This document shows positions 4,400 through 5,827 of a stretch of DNA of 5,827 nucleotides, one piece after another. The notes beneath the pieces were generated by a model. That model was not told the DNA's origin and did not search any database. It saw nothing but the letters and a program-made list of their open reading frames with translations. The position numbers and the translations under genes were made by a program. This stretch comes from an uncultured Eubacteriales bacterium (GTDB lineage Bacteria; Bacillota; Clostridia; Christensenellales; Borkfalkiaceae). The stretch's first letter is position 1. Every line of letters begins with the position of its first letter. The DNA lies in assembly GCA_905207385.1 (NCBI GenBank), contig CAJLLH010000084.1:1-5827 (forward strand). The letters are read 5' to 3'.

Positions 4400-5827
4400 A
4401 TGAAATTAAGAATATTTTGTATATCCGTACTCATAACGTTTGCCGGTATTCTGGCATATTCGTTCATATCTTCGGAACTTTATTACGATTCTTCCGTAAA
4501 AGGCATGCGGGGCACGCTGTCGGTATATATGAACGCGTTCGACGAAAGTTATTATTCGCTGGACGGCGTCGCGGCTGAAGCTTTTTCCGAACAACTTGAC
4601 GGCGCGCGCGTAACGTTTATCGACAGTGAAGGTGAGGTGCTTGCCGACAGCGCTGCCGAAGTTTCAGAAAACCATCTGGGCCGCGAAGAGGTTGCCACGG
4701 CTATAAAAGACGGCGAAGGTTTTGCCGTAAGGCGCAGTTCTACCGTAGGCATAGACTATATCTATTTCTGCCGCAGGTTTGCTTATGCGGACGAAACGCA
4801 GAGCGGCTCGCTCTCGCAGAACTCAGAGCAAGCCGCCGCGCAGTCTGAAGATTTTTATCTCGTGCGCATAGCCGTACCCGTTGCAAGCGAATGGGCGCTT
4901 TTTGCCGATAATCTTCCTACCGTGATAGTATACCTGATTATCGACCTGTTTGCGTGCGTGATTTTTACATATGTGGCTACCTATTTCATACTTAGGCCGG
5001 TAGAAAATCTTACGCGCCAGGCGGCGCTTTCAGACCGCACAAATACGCGCTTTAAAGAACTTCAGCCGCTTGCGGAAATTCTTAACGAGCGCAATAAGGA
5101 CATTGAAAGGAAAATGAACGAAATAAAGGAAGAAAAAGAGCTGGTTGAAAAAGCTCAGAACTCCAAAAACGAGTTCATATCCAACATAACTCACGAAATG
5201 AACACTCCGCTTACCTCAATAAGGGGCTATGCCGAACTTCTCGCCGCGGGCGTAATGAGCAAGGAACAGCAGGATGCGGCATATAAAACCATTCTTAAGC
5301 AGAGCGAGCGATTTACCAATCTTATAGCGTGCATCATAAACTACAACGAAATAGACAACAGCGACGTGCCCGCCTGCGAAGTGGACCTTTCAAAGCTTGC
5401 AAGGGAAATGCTTGCGGTGGTAAAACCCGAGGCGGATAAACGCAAGGTTACGCTTACGGATAATATTTCGGATAACGTAATCGTTCAGAGCACTCACGAA
5501 CGCATGAGCGAGATGGTGGGCAACCTTATACGCAACGCAATACGTTACAATAAAGAGGGCGGCAACGTTACGGTTACGCTGGATATAGACCATTTTGAAG
5601 TTGCGGATACCGGCATAGGCATTTCCGAAGAAAATTTAAACAAAGTTTTCAGCAGATTTTTTACTGTGGATAAATCGCACAGCGGCAAAAACGGCGGCTT
5701 CGGTCTGGGGCTTGCAATGGTCAAAAAAATATGCCAGCGCGAAGGTTGGCGCATTTCCGTCAAAAGCAAGGAAGGCGAAGGCTCTGTATTTACTGTGTCA
5801 CTTCCTTGCAGAATATCGTCAGAAGAG
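4400..5827 (+). CDS. Membrane sensor histidine kinase, PhoR-like (3' end beyond the window)
   Basis: The frame is open from ATG 4400 to the last base (476 codons, no stop). It probably phosphorylates the regulator encoded just upstream. The layout is TM1 (about 5-23), an extracytoplasmic sensor region (about 24-172) ending in DFYLVRIAVPV as in PhoR/ResE-type kinases, TM2 (about 174-198), no clear HAMP domain but a charged coiled-coil-like linker (about 215-255), then the catalytic core. The H-box is ITHEMNTPLTSI with His265; the N-box is GNLIRNAIRY (Asn379); the G1 box is VADTGIGIS (Asp403); the F-box region is VFSRFFTVDKS; the G2 box is GGFGLGLAM (432-440). The GSVFTVSLP motif near the end shows that only a few residues are missing. 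A Ser/Gln-rich stretch (about 131-150) interrupts the sensor region. The preceding in-frame stop is TAG 4373 and no Shine-Dalgarno is seen before the ATG; TM1 starting right after it supports this start. Kinase function is certain; phosphate sensing is inferred from neighbours. Confidence 0.95.
   Translation, partial: MKLRIFCISVLITFAGILAYSFISSELYYDSSVKGMRGTLSVYMNAFDESYYSLDGVAAEAFSEQLDGARVTFIDSEGEVLADSAAEVSENHLGREEVATAIKDGEGFAVRRSSTVGIDYIYFCRRFAYADETQSGSLSQNSEQAAAQSEDFYLVRIAVPVASEWALFADNLPTVIVYLIIDLFACVIFTYVATYFILRPVENLTRQAALSDRTNTRFKELQPLAEILNERNKDIERKMNEIKEEKELVEKAQNSKNEFISNITHEMNTPLTSIRGYAELLAAGVMSKEQQDAAYKTILKQSERFTNLIACIINYNEIDNSDVPACEVDLSKLAREMLAVVKPEADKRKVTLTDNISDNVIVQSTHERMSEMVGNLIRNAIRYNKEGGNVTVTLDIDHFEVADTGIGISEENLNKVFSRFFTVDKSHSGKNGGFGLGLAMVKKICQREGWRISVKSKEGEGSVFTVSLPCRISSEE

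Noticed and set aside
1..5827. CRISPR arrays, tRNA/rRNA genes, insertion sequences, phage or defence genes
   Set aside because: No spaced repeat array, tRNA cloverleaf, transposase motifs or terminal inverted repeats were seen; the window is accounted for by housekeeping and phosphate-regulation genes.

Overview
This 5.8 kb window looks like chromosomal DNA from a Bacillota bacterium, most likely a clostridial gut lineage. The evidence is the consensus sigma-A promoter, strong AGGAGG-type ribosome sites, low-structure AT-rich intergenic regions beside moderate-GC genes, and the character of the Na/Pi cotransporter and histidine kinase. The lineage is an inference from sequence style, not from a database match. 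All convincing genes lie on the + strand.

Left part (1-1809), sugar nucleotide genes. The window opens in the 3' end of glmS (glucosamine-6-phosphate synthase, second sugar isomerase domain). Its GlmS-like reading begins abruptly near position 85. Upstream of that the frame has a stop at 4-6, and the opposite strand looks more coding than the + strand, which suggests an inversion or an assembly/foldback junction. A 28-base perfect palindrome terminates glmS. galE (UDP-glucose 4-epimerase) follows as its own transcription unit, with a textbook TTGACA-17-TATAAT promoter, an AAAGGAGG ribosome site, a GTG start and its own terminator. Its gatekeeper residue is Cys299, which predicts activity on N-acetylated UDP-hexoses too.

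Right part (1810-5827), a phosphate module. An AT-rich leader carries TTTACA/ATTACA repeats spaced exactly 11 bp apart, as in a PhoP (PHO) box, ending 9 bp before a TACAAT -10 element. Downstream, apparently in one transcription unit, lie a Na+/Pi cotransporter with a C-terminal PhoU-like domain, an OmpR/PhoB-type response regulator, and a PhoR-like membrane histidine kinase that runs off the window without a stop. The kinase reading frame (4400-5827) is open at the window edge and is easy to miss. Between regulator and kinase sits a 110-base gap with a GC-rich hairpin, and the kinase has no visible Shine-Dalgarno sequence.

Taken together, the right part reads as an autoregulated phosphate-starvation circuit. 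The kinase/regulator pair probably binds its own PHO box and turns on a sodium-driven phosphate transporter, whose built-in PhoU domain may report phosphate flux back to the kinase. The components are known families. Coupling transporter-PhoU and two-component system in one PHO-boxed operon, with no Pst genes in view, is the most interesting point.
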